The translations under genes and the position numbers were made by a program. Below the pieces are notes generated by a model, which was given only the letters and a program-made list of their open reading frames with translations, was not told the origin of the DNA and did no database searches. DNA of 64,000 bases, from contig NZ_LOCQ01000059.1 in the NCBI RefSeq assembly GCF_001677885.1, positions 310,001 through 374,000 on the forward strand, given 5' to 3'. Positions within the stretch are counted from its first letter, which is position 1. Each line of letters begins with the position of its first letter. Shown piece after piece: positions 63,991 to 64,000 of this stretch. Source of the stretch: Janthinobacterium psychrotolerans (lineage in GTDB: Bacteria; Pseudomonadota; Gammaproteobacteria; Burkholderiales; Burkholderiaceae_D).

Positions 63991-64000
63991 GGTGGATGAC

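Overview
The window is a GC-rich (mid-60s % by eye) bacterial chromosome segment. Gene content, codon use and protein style (many Gram-negative porins, PAS/GGDEF proteins, a 36H-type chemoreceptor, AcnB, GuaA) point to a betaproteobacterium of the Oxalobacteraceae (Janthinobacterium/Duganella/Massilia type). No rRNA, tRNA, CRISPR array or complete insertion sequence was seen.

Left part (1-17.8 kb): the 5' two thirds of acnB with a palindromic operator at its promoter; a YddG-like exporter and a long AI-2E-family membrane protein; a decayed PAS hybrid kinase beside an intact PAS-GGDEF diguanylate cyclase. A TetR regulator is divergent from a tightly packed eight-gene operon (FAD oxidoreductase, DUF1365, CFA-synthase-like methyltransferase, GPH/MFS transporter, DUF3833 lipoprotein, SDR, NTF2-like, TspO; mostly ATGA overlaps), which looks like a fatty-acid/membrane-lipid modification pathway. 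Then come a peroxidase-like pseudogene, a flavodoxin-family protein, a lipoprotein, a GNAT acetyltransferase and an AT-richer orphan gene behind a 45-bp repeat.

Middle (17.8-28.4 kb): a probable 5-oxoproline/D-glutamate utilisation operon (DUF1445, MFS, fused 5-oxoprolinase, porin) with a divergent LysR regulator. A 72-bp ungapped element upstream of DUF1445 is repeated upstream of a nearby EamA exporter, suggesting one LysR regulon. A cytochrome b561/catalase-like peroxidase pair follows.

28.6-37.7 kb: a transglutaminase, DUF2126 transglutaminase, circularly permuted ATP-grasp/alpha-E fusion, second transglutaminase and zinc metallopeptidase cluster. It is predicted to make and remove a peptide or amide modification, and its biochemistry is still poorly defined.

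37.7-43 kb: a chemoreceptor, a porin, a diguanylate cyclase and about 1 kb of gene-poor sequence.

43.0-62.4 kb: a 19-kb segment bounded by 209/210-bp direct repeats (about 97% identical). Each repeat contains the last five codons of guaA and its terminator; the right copy is the real guaA end. Inside are two same-strand operons: (i) TonB-dependent receptor, Tat-exported 2H phosphoesterase (DUF1868), LacI regulator, Bcr-like MFS; (ii) porin, oligopeptide ABC importer (SBP, two permeases, two ATPases), N-formylglutamate amidohydrolase-like protein, serine hydrolase, CapA-like protein; then an IclR regulator. Perfect ATTAGAACGTTCTAAT operators lie upstream of operon (i) and a near-perfect copy upstream of operon (ii). 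A second operator, GTATCGC-N5-GATAC, is shared by the porin promoter and the IclR promoter. The segment therefore looks like one co-regulated uptake/catabolic module. Broken nicotinate-dehydrogenase-type genes and a cluster of GTA(TA)CCATCA repeats sit at its right junction, next to intact guaA.
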